Assembly (NCBI GenBank): GCA_965215475.1
Contig: OZ244061.1
Span: 2,852,001 to 2,916,000, forward strand
Source of the DNA: Bin80 sp965215475
GTDB taxonomy: Bacteria > Bacteroidota > Rhodothermia > Rhodothermales > Bin80
Length of the DNA: 64,000 nucleotides
Direction of reading: 5' to 3'
Below the pieces are notes generated by a model. That model had not been told where the DNA came from. It saw nothing but the letters and a program-made list of their open reading frames with translations, and did not search any database. Both the position numbers and the translations under genes were made by a program. Positions 18,654 to 27,528 of this stretch are shown here, piece by piece. The stretch's first letter is position 1; the number at the start of each line of letters is the position of its first letter.

Positions 18654-18850
18654 AAAATTGAAAAATGGAGGGGCACGTGGATTGGATCTTTCAGTTTTGG
18701 GCGTTCGAGTCCGGATGCAGAAGAGGTGGGACTGGTTATTTTGTACAGAGCCTTTATCGGTTTCTCCCACATTTGCGCCGGGAGGATCCAGAAGGTCTGT
18801 GGCCTCCATGTTGCGTGGTTGTTACGGACCAAAGTGCGTGGGGGGGTCTG

Positions 18851-21367
18851 ATGGGAAAGGAGCATTTTGACGACCGCGTACGGCAACAGTGGCCCGAAGC
18901 CTACAAGAACTCGGAATACTACAAAGAAACTTCCGGGGATCAGCATGTTGGGGCCTGCCCCTGTTGCGGGGGAGATGACCGGTTCTGGATCTATTTTCGA
19001 GGCCCCCATGTCACCACGTTTGGATGTAGGGGGTGTGAGCCGGGAAAGCATACCTGGCAAGCCGCGGAGATTGCTCGGAAGCTGAATGACCTGACAGGAG
19101 TTCGTTCCGATGCGGGGAAATGGAAGGTCTTGCGGACGCATGAATATCGTACCCGTAAGGGAAAGGTTCGGCACGTGAAGGCCATCCCCCCGGACGAAAG
19201 CAGACCGAAGACGTTCTGGCAGCACTGGGACGAAGGGACGAGGTCATGGCAAGCGAAGATGGGCGCCGTGAAAATGCGCGATTTACTCTGGAATCACTGG
19301 ACCGTCAAACCCGATCACAGCATCTGCGTGGTCTGCGAAGGAGAGAAAGACGCCTCCGCGCTCCATGATCTGTTGCGCAAAGAAATGCCGGACACGTGTT
19401 TCGTGTCGGGCGGAGGGGGAGCCGGCTGTGCGGACATGAATCTCGCGCCCCTATCCCACATCAAGGATTTCTATGTACTCTTTGATGCGGACGAAGGAGG
19501 TCGTCGCGGATCCGTCAAGTACGCCGCGCGAATCAAAGACACCTACCCTGATGCCCGCGTTGCTCATTATGCCCCACCCGGGTACAGCAAGGAGGATTGG
19601 TCCGATGTGATTGAGCAGGCGAAATCTTCCAACCCGGACCCATCCAGCGTCATGGCCGTGGTGACCGAGCGGTTGGTCGATTCGATGACGAAAGCCGAGG
19701 TCTTTTCTCCCGATTCTTTACCCACCCCCACCTCAACGAATGGTACTCTGGAGACCTCCGTCCAGGAGTCCGGTGACTACACCGATGACACGATCCCCCT
19801 CGGCTGGACCGACAATAAAATCGCAGTGTGGATCCTCCAAGACAAACTGGGTGGGAATCTTGAGGATGGGGTTTGGAAGAATGTGCCGATCGTTTTTGAC
19901 GAATCACGGGGGGAATGGTATTTCTGTCGAGCGGGGGTTTGGAAACGGACGGATGTTCCGAAGATCGTTGCCTATTTCATGGCACAGGCGAGCGAGATCC
20001 TCACAAGGGGTGGAGGTGGCAATCAGGAAAAACTCCTTCGGGTTTTGGAGAGCAACATGAAGCGAGCGCAGGTCGTGCAGATCATTCAGAGTTACGTCCG
20101 CGAACGCGGAGAGAATGTCTTTGACCAAAACTCCTGGCTTGTCTGCGGATGTCCTCCCGAGTTTGATCCCAAGACGATCGTCGGAGACCCCATGGGGCAG
20201 GACATCGCGCACCCTGCGAAGGTCTGGGACTTGAATACAGGACAGCTCCGGAATGCGGTGCCCGAAGATTGCATTCGGAGCACGCTGGGGGTCGCCTTGC
20301 CGGACCGTGGGCTGGTTGCACCTACGGAGCAGGATGCAGATACGCTTGCACTACATCTTGCCAAAGATTGTCCAGAGTTCTGGAAATTGCTCGGTCAGAT
20401 TTCTTCGTATATCCCAAACGTGGACACCCCAGGGGCACCCACACAAGAAGACCGTTCCTGGATGCTCCATATGTGCGAATGGATTGGCCAGTGTTTGAGC
20501 GCGGACACCACCCCGGAAAAATTTCTCTTCTTCACAGGGGAGGGGAGTAATGGAAAAGGACTGCTCGCGGAAATTTTGCTGAAATTGGCAGGATCGGTGG
20601 GGCACATCGCGCCCGATGGACTCTTTAAGCCCACGCGGACCGCACACCGACAGGAGCAAGCCGTTCTGGAAGGGAAGCATGTCTTGATCGCGGACGAACT
20701 GAAAGCCCGCATTGACACAGGACTGCTCAAATCGTGGACGGGCGGGATGCCCGTGACCGCCGACCATAAAGGAGGCAAATCCATCACGTTCCCTGTCAAA
20801 TTCACCGTAGTCCTGCTCAGTAACGAGATGCCTCGTTTTCCGAGCGCCAACGAAGCCATGCGACGGCGTCTGATCGGCATTCCGTTTGACATGAGTTTCA
20901 AAGATCGGGATGGGCATTTTCGGAGGCGGGGCAAAGACGAGATTTTCCAGTCCATCCGTAGAGAGATGCCCTATATCGCGTACCACTGCCTATGCATGTA
21001 CCGCGCGGTCCGGTTGCGTGGAAACCAGTTCACGCTCTGTGCTCGTGTGGACGCAAAAAGTACGGAACTGCTCCTGAGCATGAACCGGGTACAGGAATGG
21101 ATGGACGCCTGCCTGCAGGTCGGACCAGAACATGGAGGCGTGTCGAGCAAGGATTTACATGCCAGCTACAAGTCCTTCATGAAAGAGAATCACTATCGGG
21201 GCACGCTGACCCCGAAGCCTTTCGTGAAAGAAATGAGGAATGTAGTTCTTCAAAAAAAATACGAGATGGAGTATGGAAGAATCGGTCCACGAGGAAAGCA
21301 GGTTAGAGGGTTCCGAGGGTGTGCATTCAAAGCAGAAATCCTTAATGAACTGCTAGGAAATCACTGA
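18851..21367 (+). CDS. Phage/plasmid primase-helicase (Toprim plus D5-type SF3 helicase)
   Basis: 838 residues from ATG 18851; the frame is open upstream to 18665 but family sequence starts after the ATG. The N-terminus has a CHC2-type zinc finger (CPCC at 36-39, CRGC at 59-62). A Toprim domain follows (VVCEGEKDASALHDLL near residue 160). The C-terminal half is an SF3/D5 helicase with Walker A GEGSNGKG near residue 562 and a LIADELKA segment. Such proteins initiate replication of phages, plasmids and satellites. No relaxase or capsid gene is recognisable nearby. Base composition is visibly richer in G+C than ppx next to it. Confidence 0.88.
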   Translation: MGKEHFDDRVRQQWPEAYKNSEYYKETSGDQHVGACPCCGGDDRFWIYFRGPHVTTFGCRGCEPGKHTWQAAEIARKLNDLTGVRSDAGKWKVLRTHEYRTRKGKVRHVKAIPPDESRPKTFWQHWDEGTRSWQAKMGAVKMRDLLWNHWTVKPDHSICVVCEGEKDASALHDLLRKEMPDTCFVSGGGGAGCADMNLAPLSHIKDFYVLFDADEGGRRGSVKYAARIKDTYPDARVAHYAPPGYSKEDWSDVIEQAKSSNPDPSSVMAVVTERLVDSMTKAEVFSPDSLPTPTSTNGTLETSVQESGDYTDDTIPLGWTDNKIAVWILQDKLGGNLEDGVWKNVPIVFDESRGEWYFCRAGVWKRTDVPKIVAYFMAQASEILTRGGGGNQEKLLRVLESNMKRAQVVQIIQSYVRERGENVFDQNSWLVCGCPPEFDPKTIVGDPMGQDIAHPAKVWDLNTGQLRNAVPEDCIRSTLGVALPDRGLVAPTEQDADTLALHLAKDCPEFWKLLGQISSYIPNVDTPGAPTQEDRSWMLHMCEWIGQCLSADTTPEKFLFFTGEGSNGKGLLAEILLKLAGSVGHIAPDGLFKPTRTAHRQEQAVLEGKHVLIADELKARIDTGLLKSWTGGMPVTADHKGGKSITFPVKFTVVLLSNEMPRFPSANEAMRRRLIGIPFDMSFKDRDGHFRRRGKDEIFQSIRREMPYIAYHCLCMYRAVRLRGNQFTLCARVDAKSTELLLSMNRVQEWMDACLQVGPEHGGVSSKDLHASYKSFMKENHYRGTLTPKPFVKEMRNVVLQKKYEMEYGRIGPRGKQVRGFRGCAFKAEILNELLGNH

Positions 21368-21500
21368 GTCCTTAGATACCAGATTTGAATGGGTAGTTCG
21401 TGAACATTTAGAGATTTCAGACTCACCTGCATCATTCCAATCATCCAGAGAATAATCCTCCATCTGTACTCAGGGTATCTTAAAAACTTGAAGATCATTC

Positions 21501-24500
21501 TCAACGATTCGTGTGATTGGGTAATAGATGCTGTATCAATTGGTTGAGTTGGTTCATCATACCACTATGCTCTAAAAGTTCTCTGATCCGCTTAGAGCAA
21601 CTTTTTTGTGTCCCACTCCCAACGGTAGAGAGATTTTTATGAATGAGTGCTTCCGCATCCATCGTCAAATGTACTATTTGACGATGCAGCACATTCGATT
21701 CATTATATTTGGGAATGGGGATTTTTTGCCATGGGGTTCTGCTAAAATGTCTTCCACTGTTTCTGGCTTCTGCAAAAGCATCTTGAAGGACCGAAGCATT
21801 TAAAATTCCTACTAAAAAAGCAGATTCATTTTCGCTGTCAGCATTAAACCAATATACTGTTGAATCAGCGATTGCATGCCCTACACTCATCCGCGCAGCT
21901 CTCATAATATCTCCACTTCCAGGGTAGACAAGTAAAGTTTTGAGACTCGTTGAGCCTGTGTTGTGAAGATCTAGTTGAGTTGAGATTTTGCGCTGAAAAT
22001 TGATCTGATCTATCAGTGTTTTGGGAGTGCTCCTGCCGAGTCCGCAGTATTCTCGATAAATGGAGTCAAGTTTTTCCCAAGATGGGATTTTTGTAGGAAC
22101 AGAATGAACATAGATGTTGTCTTCATCCATGGGGACGATTGTACGATCTAAGTGTGGAGAGATCACGAACGGAAGTAGATTCTGAGATCTGAGGGTGGTA
22201 CGAATCCAGGTTTTCGGAAAGATTCCCGCCTGCGAACGAATGTCTCTCCATGGTGGATGCATAGAGCATTCCGTCTTCACTTTAAATGTATCCTTTTCCA
22301 AATCTTCCTCAACGATTTCGCTCACAAGGGTTAGTACTTTGGGAGTGATGGTAGCCCCCTGCTTGAATGATCTCTCAGAGTAATCTGATGGCTCTTCAAG
22401 GAATGGTTCAGGCATTACCTTGAATTGAAGAAGTGATTCAGCTTCTTCCCACCTCATATGGGGTTTGGGGCGTTTTCTGGAACTCTCTATATCCGCAAAA
22501 ACCAAACGAGATGGTTGATGTGAAAAGTGAAGGCTTGAGGCTCTTCCCAGAAATAACGCACAACACCTCTTCGCATCTCCTCCCCCAAATGGATTCGGAT
22601 GGAAGAGATCTATAATCTGCTTTAATACATCCTTGTGCGTGTCCCTGAAATTTTTCCAGTGATCTGTCTTGATCGCAGACCTTTTGACAAGCCATGCTGA
22701 GGGGTCATGGCTTGGATCCTTGAGATAAAGCTCACGGCAGCGCTTTAAAAATAATTGTGCGATATCAAAGTGAGGTGCAGTATTTCCGCCGGGCCATAAA
22801 CTTGTATGATTCTGTGTATACGCCTCCAGAGTACGTTTCCTGTTTTCAACTTGTATACTTTTCATGGCAACCCATGGTGGATTTGCCACAATTCGATTGA
22901 CCTTTCGTTGGGCTAACTGGTACGGTCCTGACACATTCACGATGTACCATGTCCATACCGAATTCTTCTCTTTATCAATGATGGTTTGCAATGTTGAATG
23001 GGCTTCTCGAATGAGTTCCTGATCAGCCAATGGCACGGATTCTTGAATATCGAGGGGGCAAGGTTTTTTATGCAGAGCTGCCTCAACAAGTCTTCTTGTG
23101 AACTCAGCAAAGTGGGTACTGTGTATGAATGAGGCGGGCAGATTAACCTCATATCCTCCTGGAGAACGAAAGACCATTTGATTCTCGCCAGGTGTAAATA
23201 ATTGAGGGGTATCATCCGGCGTGTTCTCTCTGATTTGAAGTGAATCCCCCTCGTATATGTGTAGATGTCTTGGATTGGGGAGGCGAATAAGTGCTCTCAT
23301 GAGTGTGGCTCTGCACATTTCTGCAGCGACTGGATGCACATCTATGCCATTAACGAGCATGGCAACTACTTTTGCATTATCCTCTGGAGAGAGATACTGT
23401 GCATTCAGTGCTGGTGATTCCAAAATTCTTAATGCCGCGAAATACAAAAATGTACCCGAGCCGCAAGAAGGATCAAGCACACCAACTCCATTGATTGCGT
23501 CTGGATTGCGTTTAGCACGTATGGCCGATTCTACCGCATTCACGCACCATTCGTCATCCAAAACATCTTTGACCATGAATTGGGCTAACCAGTCTGGAGT
23601 GTAAAACTCCCCAAATGCCTTTCGGTCATTTGCACCAACAAAATTTTCGTAAAGGGGGCGTAACACATCACCTTTTGTACGAGTCCAATCATAACCATGT
23701 ACTTCTACCAACAATCTCTCTGCCCATACCCGCCCCCTCTCTGTTTCCATTAACCATGCAATAAATCCATCTCCAAGTAGTTCATTAACATTAGGAGGAC
23801 TATTGGGATTGGATACTGCATGAATGACTCCACGAGCCAAGGCTACCAGAAATGTATGCGAAACAAAAAGATGTTCTTGCTGAACTGGTTGAGATGGTGC
23901 CATACTTGATGTACGTAACAGATCAAGCCACAAACTTTTTTTTGTATGAATACTGGGCAGTAGATTTTCTTTGATGTGTGTATAGATAGATTGGAGTTGT
24001 TCGACATATGATTTGAAAATGTCAACAGGATTAGCAGGGATTGATGGTTTTCCGTACGGTGCACTCGGAATACAACTTAATACTTTTGAGAGAAGATGAT
24101 GGGCATCATTCGGAATGAATTTTTCCAGTATCGGTCCCATTTCCGCCCCGCTAAATCGATCATATTTCCAAGCATACCAGATCTTCCCGTCGGTGAGAAT
24201 TCCGGTAAATTCTGGAGGGGCATCAGACTGGTCAGGAATCCTGGAATTCTCTTCTTTTGCAATGAGACGAAGGTAGTTGTTGAGTTGAGGTTTATTGTCT
24301 TCAGAGACAAACCCCGGAGATTTTGTCTCGATAACTGTACGATATTGATGTGAATAAATGTCCATTGCCAAGCGCCCTAATGGATACTCCATGATCGAGT
24401 CAATTCCGCACTCTTCGAGCATCTGTACTATTTCCTTTTGGACTCGACTCTCGCTGAGTCCTTTGGGGTGGAGTAATAATTTACTCGCGCATTCTAATGC

Positions 24501-24527
24501 TTTGTCTGGAAAATCTGTCATCAACAT
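21501..24527 (-). CDS. Type IIG restriction-modification enzyme (endonuclease fused to N6-adenine methylase)
   Basis: 1008 residues. The N-terminus carries a PD-(D/E)xK-like nuclease pattern: Asp near residue 56 and ETK at 68-70 within DIYSHQYRTVIETKSPG. The middle is an N6-adenine methylase: GEFYTPDWLAQFMV, motif I DPSCGSGTF near residue 350, and catalytic NPPW near residue 549. The C-terminal 400 residues probably form the target-recognition region. One polypeptide would cut and methylate the same site, so no partner gene is needed. It is convergent with the primase gene. The target sequence cannot be read. Confidence 0.85.
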   Translation of the reverse strand: MLMTDFPDKALECASKLLLHPKGLSESRVQKEIVQMLEECGIDSIMEYPLGRLAMDIYSHQYRTVIETKSPGFVSEDNKPQLNNYLRLIAKEENSRIPDQSDAPPEFTGILTDGKIWYAWKYDRFSGAEMGPILEKFIPNDAHHLLSKVLSCIPSAPYGKPSIPANPVDIFKSYVEQLQSIYTHIKENLLPSIHTKKSLWLDLLRTSSMAPSQPVQQEHLFVSHTFLVALARGVIHAVSNPNSPPNVNELLGDGFIAWLMETERGRVWAERLLVEVHGYDWTRTKGDVLRPLYENFVGANDRKAFGEFYTPDWLAQFMVKDVLDDEWCVNAVESAIRAKRNPDAINGVGVLDPSCGSGTFLYFAALRILESPALNAQYLSPEDNAKVVAMLVNGIDVHPVAAEMCRATLMRALIRLPNPRHLHIYEGDSLQIRENTPDDTPQLFTPGENQMVFRSPGGYEVNLPASFIHSTHFAEFTRRLVEAALHKKPCPLDIQESVPLADQELIREAHSTLQTIIDKEKNSVWTWYIVNVSGPYQLAQRKVNRIVANPPWVAMKSIQVENRKRTLEAYTQNHTSLWPGGNTAPHFDIAQLFLKRCRELYLKDPSHDPSAWLVKRSAIKTDHWKNFRDTHKDVLKQIIDLFHPNPFGGGDAKRCCALFLGRASSLHFSHQPSRLVFADIESSRKRPKPHMRWEEAESLLQFKVMPEPFLEEPSDYSERSFKQGATITPKVLTLVSEIVEEDLEKDTFKVKTECSMHPPWRDIRSQAGIFPKTWIRTTLRSQNLLPFVISPHLDRTIVPMDEDNIYVHSVPTKIPSWEKLDSIYREYCGLGRSTPKTLIDQINFQRKISTQLDLHNTGSTSLKTLLVYPGSGDIMRAARMSVGHAIADSTVYWFNADSENESAFLVGILNASVLQDAFAEARNSGRHFSRTPWQKIPIPKYNESNVLHRQIVHLTMDAEALIHKNLSTVGSGTQKSCSKRIRELLEHSGMMNQLNQLIQHLLPNHTNR

Positions 24528-25008
24528 ATCGTAGATCTAAACGATAATTTCATAGCCTAGTGTGTTTTGCTTAGTTTTCGTCATCGCTGTAAACTTGAAA
24601 CACATCCAGGTGATTTTGATTATTTACAACAATGATATGATAGTCTATCTGGATGAGTCTTTGGGCATCATTAGTGGGCAGAATTCATGGCTTTCTGAGT
24701 CTCCAAAGCCTAATGGTCCACATCCTTCAAGTAAACCTCCACGGCCACTGTTCATGCGATCTTCCTCAGCGCGATTTGAAAAATCATTCCCAACAAATAG
24801 GATATCTAGATCACCGTCATGATTAAAATCATCCACATCACCGAATATCCACCCCCCTCCTCAACCGCCGACCGAATGTTTTAATGAGGTGCCACCTTTA
24901 AGTTCTCCTGAAAAGGACAAAAAACGCCCCCTTGATCTGACATGAGGTAGCCTCGGAAAATCCTCTCTGATTTATCTCTAAAAATCACCTCTCCTCGGGT
25001 GATAGAGA
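24528..25008. other. Intergenic region before the iteron field
   Basis: This stretch follows the start of the type IIG gene. The only recognisable content is the FG-GAP remnant at 24645-24863; the rest, including about 24864-25008, shows nothing I can name. Confidence 0.4.
24645..24863 (-). pseudogene. Remnant of an FG-GAP/VCBS repeat protein
   Basis: On the minus strand the frame reads WIFGDVDDFNHDGDLDILFVGNDF, an unmistakable FG-GAP/VCBS calcium-binding blade (DxNxDGDxD), followed by GLLEGCGPLGFGDSE. It is closed by stops on both sides after about 70 codons and lacks signal peptide and other blades. A relic of a longer secreted protein. Confidence 0.6.
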
Positions 25009-25210
25009 ATCGGAAACAAAGCACGAAAATCACCCAAAATGTTTCCGATCTTTAATCGGAAACATCGGAAACATCGGAAACATTTTCGGAATTCGAGATT
25101 CACATGCTGCCCGAATCGGAAACATCGGATGCAGATCGGAAACATAATCGGAAACATTTTTTCGGCATTTGCGACTCACCTATGCAGGTTTTTGACCGTT
25201 TTTTTTTACT

Positions 25211-25243
25211 GTTTCCGATGTTTCCGATTTTTTTCCCAGTACG
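25211..25243 (+). repeat. 33-bp perfect inverted repeat, left arm
   Basis: Exact reverse complement of 25338-25370. The arm contains two 9-bp iteron units, a T-tract, and CCCAGTACG at its inner end. The 94 bp between arms hold a 21-codon ORF. Confidence 0.9.
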
Positions 25244-25269
25244 CGCGTAAAGCAAGAGAGGAGGAAAAA

Positions 25270-25335
25270 ATGATAGGATATATGATTACTATAAAACCTG
25301 TAAGCGTAAAAGGCCGATTTTCGTGTTTTCTATAG
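25270..25335 (+). CDS. 21-residue micro-ORF inside the inverted repeat
   Basis: ATG at 25270 is preceded by a perfect AGGAGG with 5-nt spacing. The product MIGYMITIKPVSVKGRFSCF plus Leu matches nothing I know. Its stop lies 2 bp before the right arm. It could be a leader or regulatory peptide whose mRNA would fold through the flanking arms. Only the ribosome binding site and location support it. Confidence 0.35.
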   Translation: MIGYMITIKPVSVKGRFSCFL

Positions 25336-25337
25336 AG

Positions 25338-25370
25338 CGTACTGGGAAAAAAATCGGAAACATCGGAAAC
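25338..25370 (-). repeat. 33-bp perfect inverted repeat, right arm
   Basis: Exact reverse complement of 25211-25243; carries two ATCGGAAAC iterons at its outer end. Confidence 0.9.
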
Positions 25371-26015
25371 ACCCCTGATTTCGGGGAATTTGGCAAATCG
25401 TACTCGCCCATGATTTTGCACTGAAATGCTCGCCCCGACAGTGCGATTTCGCCGCGTATTTTCGGCAGTTTCAAGGGTGGATTTTCCTGCCCGTCATGGA
25501 CGCGGATTTTAGTGGGCTTGATGTAGGGGTTCGATCGACCCACATGGGGTACAATTCGCCTGGTCGATCCATCGTGTCTGTGGTAGACACTTCCCGCTTT
25601 CGAAGATGAAGGGTTTGCTTGTTCTGCCATCCACCCTTCTAACACTCCCCGCCCGTTTCGGCGGGGGATACTCCCCTCCGCCTTCGCTCCCGGAACCCAG
25701 GGGGAGACCTATCGCTATTCGGATCAGCGGAGGTCCAGAATCTATGAAACCAACAGAAAAACAACTCTCAGAGGAGAAGCATCTACGGGCGAACTCCCGC
25801 CATCGCTCGTATTTGCTCTCAGACGCGCGTAGACCGCCCTAAAATCAACGAGAGAGTGAAATAGGTAGTTTGGTACCACTTAAACGGAAGTGCGTCAGAT
25901 TTGAATTCTGACCCCTTTACGGCGAAATGTGGAATTTGTCTGGGATTGGTGTGGGGGAAAGGGAACCTGTCTGATCTTATGATCTTATAAGCGCACTGCA
26001 GTGATTCATACATTC
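25371..26015. other. Non-coding region upstream of parA
   Basis: About 645 bp with no convincing gene. It contains the first 134-bp direct repeat (25803-25936) and a GC-rich segment around 25640-25700. Because it lies between the iterons and parA, a partition site may be here, but I could not define one. Confidence 0.4.
25803..25936 (+). repeat. 134-bp direct repeat flanking the partition genes, copy 1
   Basis: About 92% identical (roughly 11 differences) and in the same orientation as 27154-27287. It includes a short palindromic segment GTCAGATTTGAATTCTGAC. The two copies bracket parA and its partner gene. They could be recombination substrates, insertion-sequence end remnants or duplicated partition sites. 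Confidence 0.85.
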
Positions 26016-26678
26016 ATGGCGGTCATCTCCATTTTGAACTCAAAGGGCGGCGTTGGGAAGACGACCCTGGCAACCAATCTGTCTGGCGGATTGGCGGCGC
26101 GGGGGTTGGGGGTGTTGTTGGTCGATTCGGACCCACAGGGAACCTCGACCGATTGGGGATGGGTCCGGGAGAGCGAACGTTTGGTGGGTCCGGAGATCAG
26201 AGAGTTGAGTACCCTCCGGTCCATTGGGGGTGTAGAGAAAGAGAAAAAACACTTTGACCATGTCGTGATTGACGGCTCGGCGCGCCTGGAAGAGTTGTCC
26301 ATTGCCGCGATTAAGCTCTCCGATGTCATCATTATCCCCATCCGACCCAGTGCGGCGGATTTTTGGGCGGTGCGTTCGCTGTGGAGACTGGTTCAAAAGC
26401 GCCAGGCGTGGCTCCAGCGGACGTATGGTGGGATCAAGAAACTGCGGTGTGCGTTATGTGTGGCTCAGCAAGTCTACGGATCCAGGCTGGCCCAGGATGT
26501 GGGTGCGGCGGCGGCGGATCTGGGCATCCCGATGTTGTCCACTCGAATGGGACACCGGGTCGCGTACGCGGCTGCATTGCAGGAGGGGAAAACGGTTCCC
26601 GAGTATGATCCTGCGGGGAGGGCTGCAGAGGAAATCGCCGCGTTGACCTCCGAAATCCTTCATTTCATAACTCAGTAG
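26016..26678 (+). CDS. parA: ParA-family partition ATPase
   Basis: 220 residues from ATG 26016. The deviant Walker A KGGVGKTT near the N-terminus, LLVDSDPQGTSTDW and VVIDGSA identify a ParA/MinD-type ATPase that drives plasmid or chromosome segregation on the nucleoid. It is short and lacks an N-terminal helix-turn-helix, as in small (type Ib) plasmid ParA proteins that are regulated by their partner. The partner gene starts 4 bp after its stop, making a two-gene operon. Confidence 0.9.
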   Translation: MAVISILNSKGGVGKTTLATNLSGGLAARGLGVLLVDSDPQGTSTDWGWVRESERLVGPEIRELSTLRSIGGVEKEKKHFDHVVIDGSARLEELSIAAIKLSDVIIIPIRPSAADFWAVRSLWRLVQKRQAWLQRTYGGIKKLRCALCVAQQVYGSRLAQDVGAAAADLGIPMLSTRMGHRVAYAAALQEGKTVPEYDPAGRAAEEIAALTSEILHFITQ

Positions 26679-26681
26679 CAT

Positions 26682-27122
26682 ATGTCCATCCTGCATACAC
26701 GCCCACCCAGTGAACGCCACGAGCACCCGGCCTCGGAGGCTCTAGAGAGAAAAATGGAAGGGTTTACGGAAACCCGGAGTACCACATTGCATCTTCCTGC
26801 CGACCTGGATGGCAAGATCCGTCTCCATGCCGCGACGCAGGAGACGTCCTACCGCGACGTGTATCGGACGGTGATTGATGCATGGGTTCGTGCACACCTG
26901 GAAGGCGTGGAGGACCTGCACTCGGTGTCGTTAAAGATCACGGCACTGGAAGATCGGCGGAAAGGGAAAGTGGAGCGCGGGGGGGAGGATCGGATCGTCA
27001 CCCTGTCTCTTTCCAGGGACAGTCACAAGAAGCTGAAGCAGATCTCCATGGTTCAACGTCTGACCCTGCGCGGAATCATTGCGGGGATTATGCAGGAATG
27101 GGCCAACGATGCGCTATCCTAG
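26682..27122 (+). CDS. Ribbon-helix-helix-type DNA-binding protein, probable ParB-like partner
   Basis: 146 residues. Two segments look like ribbon-helix-helix units: STTLHLPADLDGKIRLHA near residues 35-70 and RIVTLSLSRDSHKKLKQI near residues 104-140, each a beta strand followed by amphipathic helices. Type Ib ParA systems use such small RHH proteins as centromere-binding adaptors and autorepressors. The start lies 4 bp after parA. Having two RHH-like units in one chain is unusual, since RHH proteins normally dimerise from single units. Role is inferred from context. Confidence 0.6.
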   Translation: MSILHTRPPSERHEHPASEALERKMEGFTETRSTTLHLPADLDGKIRLHAATQETSYRDVYRTVIDAWVRAHLEGVEDLHSVSLKITALEDRRKGKVERGGEDRIVTLSLSRDSHKKLKQISMVQRLTLRGIIAGIMQEWANDALS

Positions 27123-27153
27123 TGCACACGTTTCGCAGATGATCATGACAGTG

Positions 27154-27287
27154 TCGCTCGTATTTGCTCTCAGACGCGCAGTGACCGCCCTACAATCAAC
27201 GAGAGAGCGAAACAGGTAGTTTGGTGCCACTTAAACGGAAGTGCGTCAGATTTAAATTCTGGCCCCTTTACGGCGGGATGTGGAATT
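27154..27287 (+). repeat. 134-bp direct repeat flanking the partition genes, copy 2
   Basis: Second copy of 25803-25936, same orientation, starting 32 bp after the RHH gene stop. The 27123-27528 gap contains this repeat and otherwise no gene I can support. Confidence 0.85.
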
Positions 27288-27528
27288 ATTACAGTGGTGG
27301 GGGTAAAAATGATCGCCCTTTTGTAACCGGATCGGGAGGGGAGTGTTAGAAATTCGCGCAGTGGGATGAGGAAAAAGGGACTCGCCCTCAAAGGTGAGCC
27401 CCTATATCAACCGCAGATACAAAAATCTCACAATTCCACGTGAGAAGATGTTTCTTCAACACGGCTTCATGGTACTAGGTTCGCTACCCGACATCCACCT
27501 CCGCTGGGAGCGTACATCTCTCCCCAGG

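Larger units (their letters stand above)
25009..25370. repeat. Iteron-like field of the 9-bp unit ATCGGAAAC
   Basis: Direct copies at 25009, 25055, 25064, 25073, 25115, 25135, 25147, 25353 and 25362; inverted copies at 25211 and 25220, and a partial inverted copy at 25041. Three copies at 25055-25081 are perfectly head-to-tail with period 9. Iterons are typical of plasmid replication origins and of partition or regulator binding. The primase-helicase lies upstream and parA 650 bp downstream. Confidence 0.8.

Noticed and set aside
25009..25200. Possible CRISPR array from the repeated ATCGGAAAC units
   Set aside because: Units are 9 bp, partly head-to-tail with no spacers of constant length, and occur in both orientations; no cas genes are present. 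Iterons fit better.
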